64,000 nt of DNA. Origin: PALSA-610 sp038213435 (GTDB lineage Bacteria > Actinomycetota > Acidimicrobiia > IMCC26256 > PALSA-610). The DNA lies in assembly GCA_038213435.1 (NCBI GenBank), contig JBBQTI010000010.1:22992-86991 (forward strand). The letters are read 5' to 3'. Shown here piece after piece: positions 24,533-33,016 of this stretch (position 1 is the first letter of the stretch; every line of letters starts with the position of its first letter). The position numbers were made by a program, and so were the translations under genes. The notes below the pieces were generated by a model, which saw nothing but the letters and a program-made list of their open reading frames with translations, did not search any database and had not been told where the DNA came from.

Positions 24533-25732
24533 TCAGCGCGGGACCTCTCGCCAGGCGACGCCCTTGTCGGGTCGCGGCTCCCCGGGTAACCCGAGGACGC
24601 GTTCGCCGATGATGTTCTTCATCACTTCGTCCGAGCCGCCTGCGATGTGACCGGCGGGCGCGCTGAGCATGGTCTGCGCGAGCCGCGTGTTCCCGGCCAT
24701 CGCGTCGGCGCCCGCGAGCGAAACCGTGAGGTCACCGAGCTGGGTCATGATCCGACCGCCCAGCAGCTTGCCGATCGATCCCTCGGGCCCCGGCACCTTG
24801 CCCTTCGTCGCGGCCGTGAGCGTGCGCATCGACAGGAATTTCTGGATGCGCGTCTTGGTGTAGAGGTCGGCGAGTTGCTGACGCACACGCGGATCGCCGT
24901 TGACACCTCGTTGTTGCGCGAGCGAGATGACCTGATGCACCGTGCCGCGACCTGCGCCCCCGCCGCCGGAGCCGATGGCGACCCGCTCGTTCATCAGTGT
25001 GGTGATCGCAACCCCCCAGCCCTCGTTGACGTCGCCGAGAACCTGATCGTTGGGCACGCGCACGTCGTCGAAGAACACCTCGTTGAAACCTGCACCGCCG
25101 TTCATCTGCTTGAGCGGCTTGATCGTGACACCGCGCGCCCTCATGTCGACGATGAACGCGGTGATGCCTTTGTGCTTCTCCGCTTCCGGATTCGTGCGGC
25201 AGATGATCTCGCCGAAGTCGGAGTACTGCGCGCCCGAGGTCCACACCTTCTGACCGTTGATCAGCCATTCGTCTCCGTCGCGCGTGGCCGTCGTCGCCAG
25301 GGACGCGACGTCGGAGCCGGCGCCGGGTTCGCTGAAGAGCTGCGACCAGATCTCCTCGCCTCGCAACAGCTTTGTCAGGTAGCGCTCCTGTTGCGCGGGG
25401 GTACCAGCTGCGCGCAGGGTCGGGGCGATCATGCCGAGCCCGATGATGAAGGCCTCGGTGGGGAGCCGGAAACGCGCCTCTTCCTGACCGAAGATGATCT
25501 GCTGCAGCGACGTGCCGCTGCGTCCGCCGTATTCGGGCTCCCACGTGATGCGCGCGAGCCCCGCGTCGAACTTCATGGCCTGCCACCGCTTCGCGCGTTC
25601 GAGGTAGTCGCCAGGGCCGATCTCGAGCTCGTGCTCGGGCGTCTCACCAGTGACCTTCGGCGCGTGCTCCTCCAGCCAGGCGCGGAACTCGTCGCGCCAC
25701 GCGATCTCTTCGGCGGTGTCGTTGAAATCCAT
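24533..25732 (-). CDS. acyl-CoA dehydrogenase
   Basis: A 399-residue FAD-dependent acyl-CoA dehydrogenase. It has the N-terminal helical domain, FSEPGAGSDVASLATTA and WLINGQKVWTSGAQYSDFGE (FAD and acyl-CoA binding), FNEVFFDDVRVPNDQVLG, and the C-terminal GHIAGGSDEVMKNIIGERVLG. It contains the IIGLGMIAPTLRAAGT region typical of the FadE subgroups used for steroid or branched substrates in actinobacteria, though the substrate cannot be read from sequence. ATG at 25732; a much longer upstream ORF is not credible. Confidence 0.92.
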   Translation of the reverse strand: MDFNDTAEEIAWRDEFRAWLEEHAPKVTGETPEHELEIGPGDYLERAKRWQAMKFDAGLARITWEPEYGGRSGTSLQQIIFGQEEARFRLPTEAFIIGLGMIAPTLRAAGTPAQQERYLTKLLRGEEIWSQLFSEPGAGSDVASLATTATRDGDEWLINGQKVWTSGAQYSDFGEIICRTNPEAEKHKGITAFIVDMRARGVTIKPLKQMNGGAGFNEVFFDDVRVPNDQVLGDVNEGWGVAITTLMNERVAIGSGGGGAGRGTVHQVISLAQQRGVNGDPRVRQQLADLYTKTRIQKFLSMRTLTAATKGKVPGPEGSIGKLLGGRIMTQLGDLTVSLAGADAMAGNTRLAQTMLSAPAGHIAGGSDEVMKNIIGERVLGLPGEPRPDKGVAWREVPR

Positions 25733-25837
25733 GCGGGGCAGTATCCGCTCCGGCTCGTCGCACCGCAACCCGGCGCCGAGCCGTCCGCGCACCGCCTTTG
25801 TCCGGTTCGCGGGCGGGTCGTAACATGACACGGCAAC

Positions 25838-27000
25838 ATGGCGAAATCCCTGTACGAGCGCCGTCCGGTTGCCGATCCGGCCCAGTTGGGTCTCGACCCC
25901 GCGGCTCTCGATGCACTGTTCGCGCGCGTGCAGCAGGACGTCGACGCGGGACGACTGCCTTCGTGTCAACTCGCGCTGGCGCGCGACGGGAACGTCGGAG
26001 TCTGGCGCGTGTTCGGTGACGCGCCGGCGGAGTCGCGCTACGTGATCTTCTCGGCGACGAAGGCCGTCGTCGCGGGAGCGGCGTGGATCCTGATCGGCGA
26101 AGGGTTGCTCGACGTCACGCGTCCGGTCGCGGCGCTCATCCCAGAGTTCGCGCCGAACGACAAGGCGGCGATCACCGTCGAGCAGGTGATGCTCCACACG
26201 TCGGGCTTTCCCCGCGCACCGTTCGGGCCGCTCGACTGGGACGATCGCGAGCGACGGTTGGCGCGCTTTTCGAGCTGGCGATGCAACTGGGAGCCGGGCT
26301 CGCGCTACGAGTACCACCCGACGTCGGCGCACTGGGTGCTCGCGGAGATCATCGAGCGTTGCACGGGCTGCGACTTCCGCGCCTTCATCAGGGAGCGGAT
26401 CCTCGAACCACTCGGGCTTGTCGGACTGCAGATCGGTGTCCGGTCGCGCAGCAGGCGGACATCAACGATCTCGTCCGAACGGGCGAGCCGGCGACACCCG
26501 ACGAGCTGGAGGCGGCAATCGGTGTTCGTTCACTTCCTTTGACCGAGGTGACGCCCGAGACGCTGATGTCGTTCAATCAGGCCGAAGTGCGCGCCGTCGG
26601 AGTGCCCGGCGGTGGCGGCGTGTCCACCGCGGCCGATCTCGCGCTCTACTACCAGGCGCTCCTCGACGATCCGGTTGGGATCTGGAAGCCGGAGGTGCTG
26701 GCCGACGCGACGTCGAACGTGCGGAATCATCTGCCCGACTACTTGGGGACGCCCGCGAACCGCTCGCTCGGTCTCGTCGTCGCCGGTGACGACGGCCGCG
26801 CGGCCGCGCGGGGCATGGGCCACACGGTGTCGGCGCGCGCGTTCGGCCACAACGGAGCCGGCGGGCAGATCGCCTGGGCCGATCCTGCGACCGGCCTCTC
26901 GTTCTGTTACCTCACGAACGGCCTCGACCAGCATCAGCTCCGCGAGTGGCGACGCACGACCGGCATCGCGAGCCGCGCCGCGAACTGCGTCGTCGAGTAG
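25838..27000 (+). pseudogene. serine beta-lactamase-fold hydrolase gene with a one-base frameshift
   Basis: The first frame has S72-A-T-K75 (FSATKAVVAG, the SxxK nucleophile motif), LHTSGFPRAPFG, and Y159 in YEYHPTSAHW at the YxN-like position. Near 26438-26442 the frame shifts; adding one base to the C run restores PVAQQADINDLVRTG and then GVPGGGGVSTAADLALYYQAL and FGHNGAGGQIAWADP, the last being the HxG-like third motif. Restored length is about 387 residues, typical of class C/EstB-like esterases and LACTB-type hydrolases. An esterase or amidase role is likelier than antibiotic resistance. Defect may be real or an assembly deletion. Confidence 0.85.
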
Positions 27001-27128
27001 GGCGCCCGGCTCTGGACGGTCGGCGTTCCCGGGTCGATCCGCACCCGAAATCGCCGCTTCGAGCAGCCGCGATACCCGGCGCCGGCGCCGGCCATAGGAT
27101 GTCGGAAGTTCTACTCCGGGGGGAACAC

Positions 27129-28010
27129 ATGAATTCTCGAGTCAGTGTCTCGAAGATCGCGGCCGCGGCGAGTCTGCTCGCGCTCGTGGTCGCCGGGTGT
27201 GGCAGCTCGAGCGGGAAGCCGTCGGCAAGCGCACCGCCGCCGACCAGCGCGACCTCCACTACGAGGGCGCCGACGCAGGCCGTCGTGTCGGAGAGCGCCG
27301 TGCGGGTGATCCCCGGTAGCGCCACCGGGAAGTCGCCGTGCGAGAAAGCATCTCCGGCGCCCGCTTCGCCGGGCCAGGTCGGCGCGGGTACGGGCGGCAG
27401 CGAAGGGGCCGGCGAGCACGGCGGCGAGCGGGGCAAGGTGGAACAAGTTCCATTGACGAAGTCGGAGCAGAGCGCGCTCGAAGCGCAGATGGCCGCGGCC
27501 AAGACGGTCGTCCGCGCATACCCCACGGTGAAAGACGCAGAGGCGGCCGGCTACTCGATGTCGACGCCGTACGTGCCGTGCATCGGCGCGCACTACACGA
27601 ACATCTCCCTCGTCAGGCAGTTCGATCCCGCGCACCCCTCGGAGTTGTTGTACGAGGGTACGAAACCCGAATCGAAGATCCTCGGGCTGAGCTACCTCGT
27701 GTATCACACGCAAGGTGCGCCGCCCGGCTTCGCGGGCGCGAATGATCGCTGGCACCAGCACAACGCGAACGGCGGTTTGTGCCTCAAGGGCTCCGTAGTG
27801 GTCGGCGGCGAGAACTCGACGCGCGCGCAGTGTGCGGCGATGGGTGGTCGCAAGACGCTCCTCACCGACATCTGGATGGTTCACTCGTGGATCGTGCCGG
27901 GGGTCGCGTGCGATTGGGGCGTCTTCAGCGGCGAATGCCCCGAGCTGGGCGGCCGCCTGGGCGGCACCGCGACGGACGGGCCCTACCCCAGCGAGATCAA
28001 AGTCTCGTAG
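27129..28010 (+). CDS. His/Cys-rich lipoprotein of unknown function
   Basis: A 293-residue lipoprotein: ATG at 27129 preceded by a run of six G. Signal peptide with lipobox LVVAGCG (C24), a linker rich in Pro, Thr, Gly and Glu to about residue 105, then a helix QSALEAQMAAAKTVVRAYPT and a compact domain with CIGAHYTN, ELLYEGTKPESKILGLSYLV, NDRWHQHNANGGLCLKG and IWMVHSWIVPG. The WHQH and VHSW histidines and five domain cysteines could bind a metal or form disulfides. I recall this as a recurrent actinobacterial hypothetical family. No operon partner. Confidence 0.75.
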   Translation: MNSRVSVSKIAAAASLLALVVAGCGSSSGKPSASAPPPTSATSTTRAPTQAVVSESAVRVIPGSATGKSPCEKASPAPASPGQVGAGTGGSEGAGEHGGERGKVEQVPLTKSEQSALEAQMAAAKTVVRAYPTVKDAEAAGYSMSTPYVPCIGAHYTNISLVRQFDPAHPSELLYEGTKPESKILGLSYLVYHTQGAPPGFAGANDRWHQHNANGGLCLKGSVVVGGENSTRAQCAAMGGRKTLLTDIWMVHSWIVPGVACDWGVFSGECPELGGRLGGTATDGPYPSEIKVS

Positions 28011-28022
28011 TCCTCACGTCCC

Positions 28023-28727
28023 TCAGCCGAGCGGCGACCAGGCCGCGCTTCGGAGCAAACGACTCTCCCAGTCGTCGCGCACCTCGAGCGCGTCGTGCAT
28101 CCACGTGCCCGGTCCCTTCACCTGGGCCGGGAGCTCTCGCGTGAAGAGGCCCGGGAGTCGCTCGGGGAAGTCGACGCGCTGCCACAGGATCACTTCACGC
28201 CGACGCGGCGCGCCGAGCGCGGCTTGGAACACCGCGAGCAACGTGAGCAGTGAGCGCTCGGAGCGCTGCTCGAGACTGGGCGCGTAGTGCGTGCGCGCCT
28301 TCTCGAGGTAGGTGTCGAGGTTCGCCTCGTAGGGCCACGCGCTGTCCTCCATGTAGAGCGCAGGCTCGTGCTCGCGACCGTCGGTAGGCACCGTGGCGAG
28401 GTCGAGCGCGCGCATGGGCGACCAATCGACGGGAAGCAGCAGCTTGCCCTTCACTTCGCGCCGCATTCCGTCGACGTCGGCCGCCCAGCTGCGCAGGTCG
28501 CCGTCCTGAATGCGCCGGGCGAGACGCTCGTACGCGGCGCCGTCGGCCAGGGCGGTGATCGTGGTGTGCTGGTACGCGCGTCCCGTGCCGTGCGCGAGCT
28601 TCAGGTAGTAAACGAGCCGCGCGTCCCCGTCGTTCGCGAGGGCGTTCATCCAACCGGTGCGAAACGCGGCTTCGAACTCGTCCTCCTGACGCCCGGCAAT
28701 CGTGTGGACCTCGTGCAACAGGAGCAT
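28023..28727 (-). CDS. dimeric alpha/beta-barrel (NIPSNAP-like) protein
   Basis: A 234-residue soluble protein. The first half (LLLHEVHTIAGRQEDEFEAA, ARLVYYLKLAHGTG, YQHTTITALADGAAYERL) and the second half (ALYMEDSAWPYE..., LLTLLAVFQAALGAPRRREV, WQRVDFPERL) each look like a ferredoxin-like barrel half, i.e. a tandem NIPSNAP-type arrangement. No catalytic motif stands out. It is 4 bases downstream of serC and on its strand, so it is probably cotranscribed with it. The fold call rests on pattern and is moderate. Confidence 0.6.
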   Translation of the reverse strand: MLLLHEVHTIAGRQEDEFEAAFRTGWMNALANDGDARLVYYLKLAHGTGRAYQHTTITALADGAAYERLARRIQDGDLRSWAADVDGMRREVKGKLLLPVDWSPMRALDLATVPTDGREHEPALYMEDSAWPYEANLDTYLEKARTHYAPSLEQRSERSLLTLLAVFQAALGAPRRREVILWQRVDFPERLPGLFTRELPAQVKGPGTWMHDALEVRDDWESRLLRSAAWSPLG

Positions 28728-28731
28728 CGGG

Positions 28732-29850
28732 TCAGCCTGCCATGCGCTCCAACAGGAAGTCGATCGCGCGGGTCAAGGTGGCGACGTCGTCGGGCTCGAT
28801 CGCGGGGAAGAGCGCGATTCGCAGCTGGTTGCGGCCGAGCTTGCGATACGGCTCGACGTCGACGATGCCGTTCGCTCGCAGCGCGGCCGCCAGCGCGGCC
28901 GCGTCGACGCGCTCGTCGAAATCGATGGTCGCCGTGACCGGGCTGCGGTGCGCGGTGTCCTTCACGAACGGCGCCGCGTACTTGTGGCCGTCGGCCCAGC
29001 CGTAGACGATCGCGGCCGAACGATCGCTGCGACCGGCCGCGAATTCGAGCCCGCCGTTCTCGAGCATCCATCGGAGTTGGTGGTCGAGGAAGAACAGGGT
29101 CGCGAGCGCGGGCGTGTTGTACGTCTGGTCGTGGCGCGAGTTCTCGACCGCGATCGACAGGTCGAGGGTCGCGGGCGTCCAGCGCGTTCGCGTGATCCGG
29201 TCGATGCGCTCGAGTGCTTCCGGGGCGCAGAGCGCGAGCCAGAGGCCGCCTTCGCTCGCGAAGCTCTTCTGCGGTGCGAAGTAGTAAACGTCGAACGCGC
29301 GAGGGTCGACGCGTATGCCGCCGGCGGCCGAGGTGCCATCGACCACGACCAGCGCGTCGCCGCGCGGGCGGTGCACATCGACGATCACGCCGGTCGATGT
29401 CTCGTTGTGCGGATACGCGTACACGTCGCCGTCGACCGTGTCGGGTCGGATCGGCGTCTCGCCGGGCGCGGTTTCGCAGATCTGCGGATCGTCGAGATGG
29501 GGCGCGGCTCGGGCGACCTGCGCGAACTTCGACGAGAACTCGCCGAGCACGAGGTGCGTGCTCCGCCGCTCAACGAGCCCGAACGACGCGGCGTCCCAGA
29601 ACAGCGTCGAGCCTCCGACGCCGAGCAGCACTTCATAGTCGTCCGGGAGCGAGAACAGGTCGCGCAGACCGGTGCGTATCCCGGCGACGACCGCGCGCAC
29701 ACCATCGCGCCGGTGGCTCGTGCCGAGGTAGCCGTGCGCGACATGGGCGAGTGTCGCGACCGCCTCGTCGCGTACCTTCGACGGTCCCGATCCGAACCGT
29801 CCGTCGCTCGGCAGCAACGCGCGGGGAAGCCTCAGGTCGTCGGGTGTCAT
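28732..29850 (-). CDS. serC: phosphoserine aminotransferase (SerC)
   Basis: A 372-residue class-V PLP enzyme. K195 in YFAPQKSFASEGG is the PLP lysine; GGSTLFWDAASFGL binds the phosphate; AYPHNETSTGV and VVDGTSAAGG are characteristic of the actinobacterial SerC subgroup, as is the N-terminal RFGSGPSKVR. It converts 3-phosphohydroxypyruvate and glutamate to phosphoserine in serine synthesis. ATG at 29850. It is followed by the NIPSNAP-like gene in the same direction and preceded, 15 bases away, by the WS/DGAT gene. Confidence 0.93.
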   Translation of the reverse strand: MTPDDLRLPRALLPSDGRFGSGPSKVRDEAVATLAHVAHGYLGTSHRRDGVRAVVAGIRTGLRDLFSLPDDYEVLLGVGGSTLFWDAASFGLVERRSTHLVLGEFSSKFAQVARAAPHLDDPQICETAPGETPIRPDTVDGDVYAYPHNETSTGVIVDVHRPRGDALVVVDGTSAAGGIRVDPRAFDVYYFAPQKSFASEGGLWLALCAPEALERIDRITRTRWTPATLDLSIAVENSRHDQTYNTPALATLFFLDHQLRWMLENGGLEFAAGRSDRSAAIVYGWADGHKYAAPFVKDTAHRSPVTATIDFDERVDAAALAAALRANGIVDVEPYRKLGRNQLRIALFPAIEPDDVATLTRAIDFLLERMAG

Positions 29851-29865
29851 GCCGCAACTCTATGG

Positions 29866-31275
29866 TCAGGCGAGCGCGAGGACCTCGTCGAATCCGGTTC
29901 GCAGACTGCCGAGCAGCATCTCGTGATCGGGTACCGCGGCGGTGTCGATCACGATGCCGATGCAACACGTGTCGCAGTGCGAGATCAGTGCGACGTTGAA
30001 CGCCGCGCCCGCCGGCGGCGCGAATGCGTACAGCCGCTCGACGCGGGCGCCGGCGACGTATACCGGCACGGGCGCGCCGGGGATGTTGGACGTCACGAAG
30101 TCGCAGCACTTGAGCATGCCCCCGAACAACGCGGTCGTCGTCGCGGTCGGCAGCCGGTTGAGGACCCCGGCCATCGTGCTGGTCATCTGGAGCGCGGGTT
30201 CGGCCCTCCAACCGCGGATGAGCGTGCGTAGCGCGGCGATGCGCTCACGGGGATCCTCGATCGACGTCGGTACCGGGAAACGGGCCGGCGCGAAGCGGTT
30301 CCCGCCCGCGTCGTCGTCGCTCTGGCGCAGGTTGATCGGCAACGTCATTCGTAATTCGACGGGCGCGGCGCCATGCCGTTCGTGGTAGCGCCGGACGCCG
30401 CCGACCACCGCCGCGACGAAGACGTCGTTGAGGCTGCCGTCGCTCGCCTTCGCGACGCGGCGCATCTCGTCGAGCGACACGTCGAACGCCTCGAGTCGGC
30501 GCGCGAGCCCGCGCCGGAGCATGATCGGCGACATCGGGCCCGACGCGGGCGCGAGGGCGCGCGCGACCGAGCGGGTGGTTCGCAGGGCGTCACCCGCCGA
30601 GCCCAACGGGTGACGAATGGCTCGCCCGGTCGCGTGCGCCACACCGACCGGTGCCCGCCGTGCGATTCCGAGCGCGCGCCGTCGATTGTGTGCCAGCGAG
30701 TGGCGGAGCATGTCGAGCATCCGCGCCTCCTCGGGCGCGAGTGCCGCGGGTACGCGGTCATCCGAGGGTTCGGCGGCGTCGGGAACGAGGTCGACGAAGT
30801 GGGTGAGCAACTCCATGCCACCCACGCCGTCGGTGACCGCGTGGTGCACCTTCATCGCGAACGCGGCGCGCTCGCCGTCGGGACCGTCGAGCCCTTCGAA
30901 GAGGGTGAATTCCCAGAGCGGCCGGGCTCGGTCGAAGCTCGTCGTCGCGATCGGCTGCAACGCGTCGAGCAACGCGCGCATGGTTCCCGGCCGGGCCAGT
31001 CGGACGCGTCTGAGGTGGAAATCGAGGTCGAACGTCGGTTCCGCGGTCCAGCGCGGTGGCGCGATCCGAAACGGCGGCGACACGACCCGCTGGCGCAGTC
31101 TTGGAATGAAGCAAGTCGTGCGGTCGATCCGTCGTCGCAGCCGCTCCCAATCCGGGACCGAGTCGAAGAGCGCGACCGCGAGGATCGTCGAGCGCAGGAC
31201 GGGATCCTTCTCGATGTTCCACATGAGCGCGTCCTCGTCGCTCATGTGATGCGCGAATCGCGCCGCTTGCGCCAT
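29866..31275 (-). CDS. wax ester synthase/acyl-CoA:diacylglycerol acyltransferase
   Basis: A 469-residue WS/DGAT. HHAVTDG at 144-150 is the catalytic HHxxxDG motif; PLWEFTLFEGL at 119-129 and NVALISHCD near the C-terminus are further family signatures. The enzyme joins acyl-CoA to diacylglycerol or fatty alcohol to make storage lipid. The ATG at 31275 follows a GGGGGGA ribosome-binding site; the long upstream extension of the ORF is not credible. Storage lipid synthesis fits with the acyl-CoA genes in the window. Confidence 0.92.
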   Translation of the reverse strand: MAQAARFAHHMSDEDALMWNIEKDPVLRSTILAVALFDSVPDWERLRRRIDRTTCFIPRLRQRVVSPPFRIAPPRWTAEPTFDLDFHLRRVRLARPGTMRALLDALQPIATTSFDRARPLWEFTLFEGLDGPDGERAAFAMKVHHAVTDGVGGMELLTHFVDLVPDAAEPSDDRVPAALAPEEARMLDMLRHSLAHNRRRALGIARRAPVGVAHATGRAIRHPLGSAGDALRTTRSVARALAPASGPMSPIMLRRGLARRLEAFDVSLDEMRRVAKASDGSLNDVFVAAVVGGVRRYHERHGAAPVELRMTLPINLRQSDDDAGGNRFAPARFPVPTSIEDPRERIAALRTLIRGWRAEPALQMTSTMAGVLNRLPTATTTALFGGMLKCCDFVTSNIPGAPVPVYVAGARVERLYAFAPPAGAAFNVALISHCDTCCIGIVIDTAAVPDHEMLLGSLRTGFDEVLALA

Positions 31276-31512
31276 TGGCTGTCCCCCCAGGCGTACGTCG
31301 AGTGTCGCGACGGTACCTCCGGAACGGTCCGCTGTCCCGTGTGCCACTACCCCCGTGTGACGGATCGGGTCGAGATGTCGAACACGACCGTCACGTCGAC
31401 GCTCAGCTCTTGCGACTCCGGCGAGATCGGCACCGAGGCGGATTGCCGCGCCCGGTCGAAAGCGCGTCCGACGCCGCGAGGCGCCCCGGCGGTTCCCGTT
31501 AGGGTCCGGTAC
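31276..31512. other. divergent intergenic region
   Basis: The 237 bases between the WS/DGAT gene and the epoxide hydrolase gene must hold the promoters of both. I found no tRNA, convincing operator or short coding sequence; a 63-codon minus-strand ORF here lacks any recognisable feature. Confidence 0.5.
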
Positions 31513-32397
31513 GTGCGTAGCCGGTTCGTGATCGCCAACGGCGTCCGCCTCTTCTGCCTCGAGGCGGGCCCCGCCGGCGCGCCCGTCGTCCTGCTGTTGC
31601 ACGGCTTCCCCGAGCTCGCGTACTCGTGGCGGCACCAGGTCGCGGCGCTGGGCGAGGCCGGGTTTCACGTGGTCGCACCCGACCTGCCGGGCTACGGGCG
31701 CAGCGACAAGCCGAACGTCACGTACGACTGCGAGTGGATCAACGCGTGTCTCGTCGGCGTCCTCGACGCGTTGGGCTGCGAACGCGCGGTCGTCGCGGGA
31801 CACGACTGGGGCGGGATCCTCGTCTGGATCATGGCCCGGCAATACCCCGACCGGCTCGCCGGCGTCATCGGTGTGAACACGCCCGATCTTCCGCGCCCCC
31901 CGATGCCGCCGGTGCAGTTGCTCCGTCAGATCTTCGTCGACACCCCCATCTACATCATCCAGTTCCAGGAGCGCGGGGTCGCGGAATGGATGCTCGGCTC
32001 ATGGGGGCGCGGCGTCGACGACTTCGTCGAGATGATCTTCGGCGCGACGACGCAAGTTGCCGACGCCTTCCCGCCCGCGGTGCTCGACGTGTACAAGGAC
32101 GCGTTCCGCCCGGTCGGTGCACTCACACCGCCGATCGAGTACTACCGGAACCTGGACCGCAACTGGGAGCTCACGGCGGAGATCGCGGATCGTACGATCG
32201 ACGTGCCCTGCCTGATGATCTCCGCCGCGGACGATCCCGTGCTCACACCCGCCATGACGGCCGGCATGGAGGAGCGAGCTCCCGATCTCGAACGGGTCGT
32301 CATCGAGCGTTGTGGTCACTGGACCCAACAGGAGCGACCGCGCGAGACGTCGCAGGCGATGCTCGCATACCTCCGCCGCCTCCCACCCTGGCACTGA
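31513..32397 (+). CDS. alpha/beta-hydrolase, epoxide hydrolase type
   Basis: A 294-residue alpha/beta-hydrolase. HGFPELAYSW (30-39) is the oxyanion-hole motif, D98 in AGHDWGG the nucleophile (Asp rather than Ser, diagnostic of epoxide hydrolases and haloalkane dehalogenases), and H269 in CGHWTQQERP the catalytic base; an Asp in SAADDPVLTP is the charge-relay acid. HGFP and the lid tyrosines (IEYYRN) favour epoxide hydrolase. The start is the GTG at 31513. It opens epoxides to diols, possibly of lipid or xenobiotic origin. Confidence 0.88.
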   Translation: MRSRFVIANGVRLFCLEAGPAGAPVVLLLHGFPELAYSWRHQVAALGEAGFHVVAPDLPGYGRSDKPNVTYDCEWINACLVGVLDALGCERAVVAGHDWGGILVWIMARQYPDRLAGVIGVNTPDLPRPPMPPVQLLRQIFVDTPIYIIQFQERGVAEWMLGSWGRGVDDFVEMIFGATTQVADAFPPAVLDVYKDAFRPVGALTPPIEYYRNLDRNWELTAEIADRTIDVPCLMISAADDPVLTPAMTAGMEERAPDLERVVIERCGHWTQQERPRETSQAMLAYLRRLPPWH

Positions 32398-32466
32398 CGG
32401 CCCCGACCGGAATTCCACCCAACAGTTGGCAAGAATTGTGACGGCGTGGCGTCGAAGCCGGTCGGG

Positions 32467-32967
32467 CTAGTCGTCTTCCGACTTGCGCTCGACGTCGGTT
32501 GCCCAGAGCTCGAACTCGCCGTTGCGGTAGACGAGCGCGGCCGGCCGGCCCGTGAGCGGCGGCCGCAGATCGCCGCGGCTGCGGTCGACCCGCACCGAGA
32601 TGGACCTTCGTCCCGAAGCGGTGAGCATGGTGACGCGATCGGAGCCGCCCCACTTGAACGCGGACGCGGGCATGGCGAGCGCCTGATACTGCGAGAACCG
32701 CTGTTGCTTGCCGGCCCTCCGGCGCAGCGACTCCTCGACCCGGTCGGAGATCGGGCGTACCAGCGACTCCGGCAGCTTGGCCCGCTCCGCCTCTGCCTTC
32801 ACGATCTCGCGCAACGCCGTTCCCTCGAACACATTGCGTTGCAGCGCGGCCGCGCGGGCCGCGTTGCTCGTGCGGTTGACCCGCTCCAGGGTGGCGACCA
32901 GCAACTTGTGCTGGTCGGCGTCGGGGAGCAGCTCTACTTCGTCGATCGTCACCATGACGCGGAGCAT
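32467..32967 (-). CDS. stand-alone protein resembling the N-terminal half of TnpB
   Basis: About 166 residues from the ATG at 32967 (other starts at 32988 and 32955). The order of elements follows the N-terminal half of TnpB/IS605 OrfB: a strand then DADQHKLLVATLERVNRTSN, a helix with ALREIVKAEAERAKLPESLV, the basic linker RRRAGKQQRFSQYQ, MPASAFKWGGSDRVTML, SGRRSISVRVD and PAALVYRNGEFELWATDVE. In TnpB this is followed by the RuvC domain with the first catalytic Asp; here the ORF ends cleanly with ERKSEDD and no RuvC or zinc-finger sequence follows before the next gene. Either a decayed insertion sequence or a domesticated domain. Divergent from Rrf2. Confidence 0.65.
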   Translation of the reverse strand: MLRVMVTIDEVELLPDADQHKLLVATLERVNRTSNAARAAALQRNVFEGTALREIVKAEAERAKLPESLVRPISDRVEESLRRRAGKQQRFSQYQALAMPASAFKWGGSDRVTMLTASGRRSISVRVDRSRGDLRPPLTGRPAALVYRNGEFELWATDVERKSEDD

Positions 32968-32996
32968 GGTACCGACGCGGAGAGCCAAGCTTTCTC

Positions 32997-33011
32997 GGAT
33001 AGCTAGTATCC
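32997..33011. promoter_or_regulatory. GGATA-N5-TATCC palindrome at the rrf2-like start
   Basis: GGATA (32997-33001), GCTAG, TATCC (33007-33011) forms a dyad that ends five bases before the ATG of the Rrf2 gene. TAGTAT at 33004-33009 could be a -10 box, which would place the transcript start at or next to the ATG (leaderless mRNA) and let the regulator block its own promoter. It also lies 30 bases before the TnpB-N-like start on the other strand, so it may control both. Confidence 0.5.
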
Positions 33012-33016
33012 GTGTT

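Noticed and set aside
25838..27000. Antibiotic-resistance beta-lactamase
   Set aside because: The SxxK, Tyr and HxG motifs fit the larger esterase/LACTB-like group; no KTG and no resistance context.
31347..31538. 63-codon minus-strand ORF between WS/DGAT and epoxide hydrolase
   Set aside because: No ribosome-binding site or recognisable feature and it overlaps the start of the hydrolase gene.
32398..32466. RuvC half of TnpB or an omegaRNA 3' of the TnpB-N-like gene
   Set aside because: Only 69 bases lie before the epoxide-hydrolase stop; I see no DxxxN motif or structured RNA.
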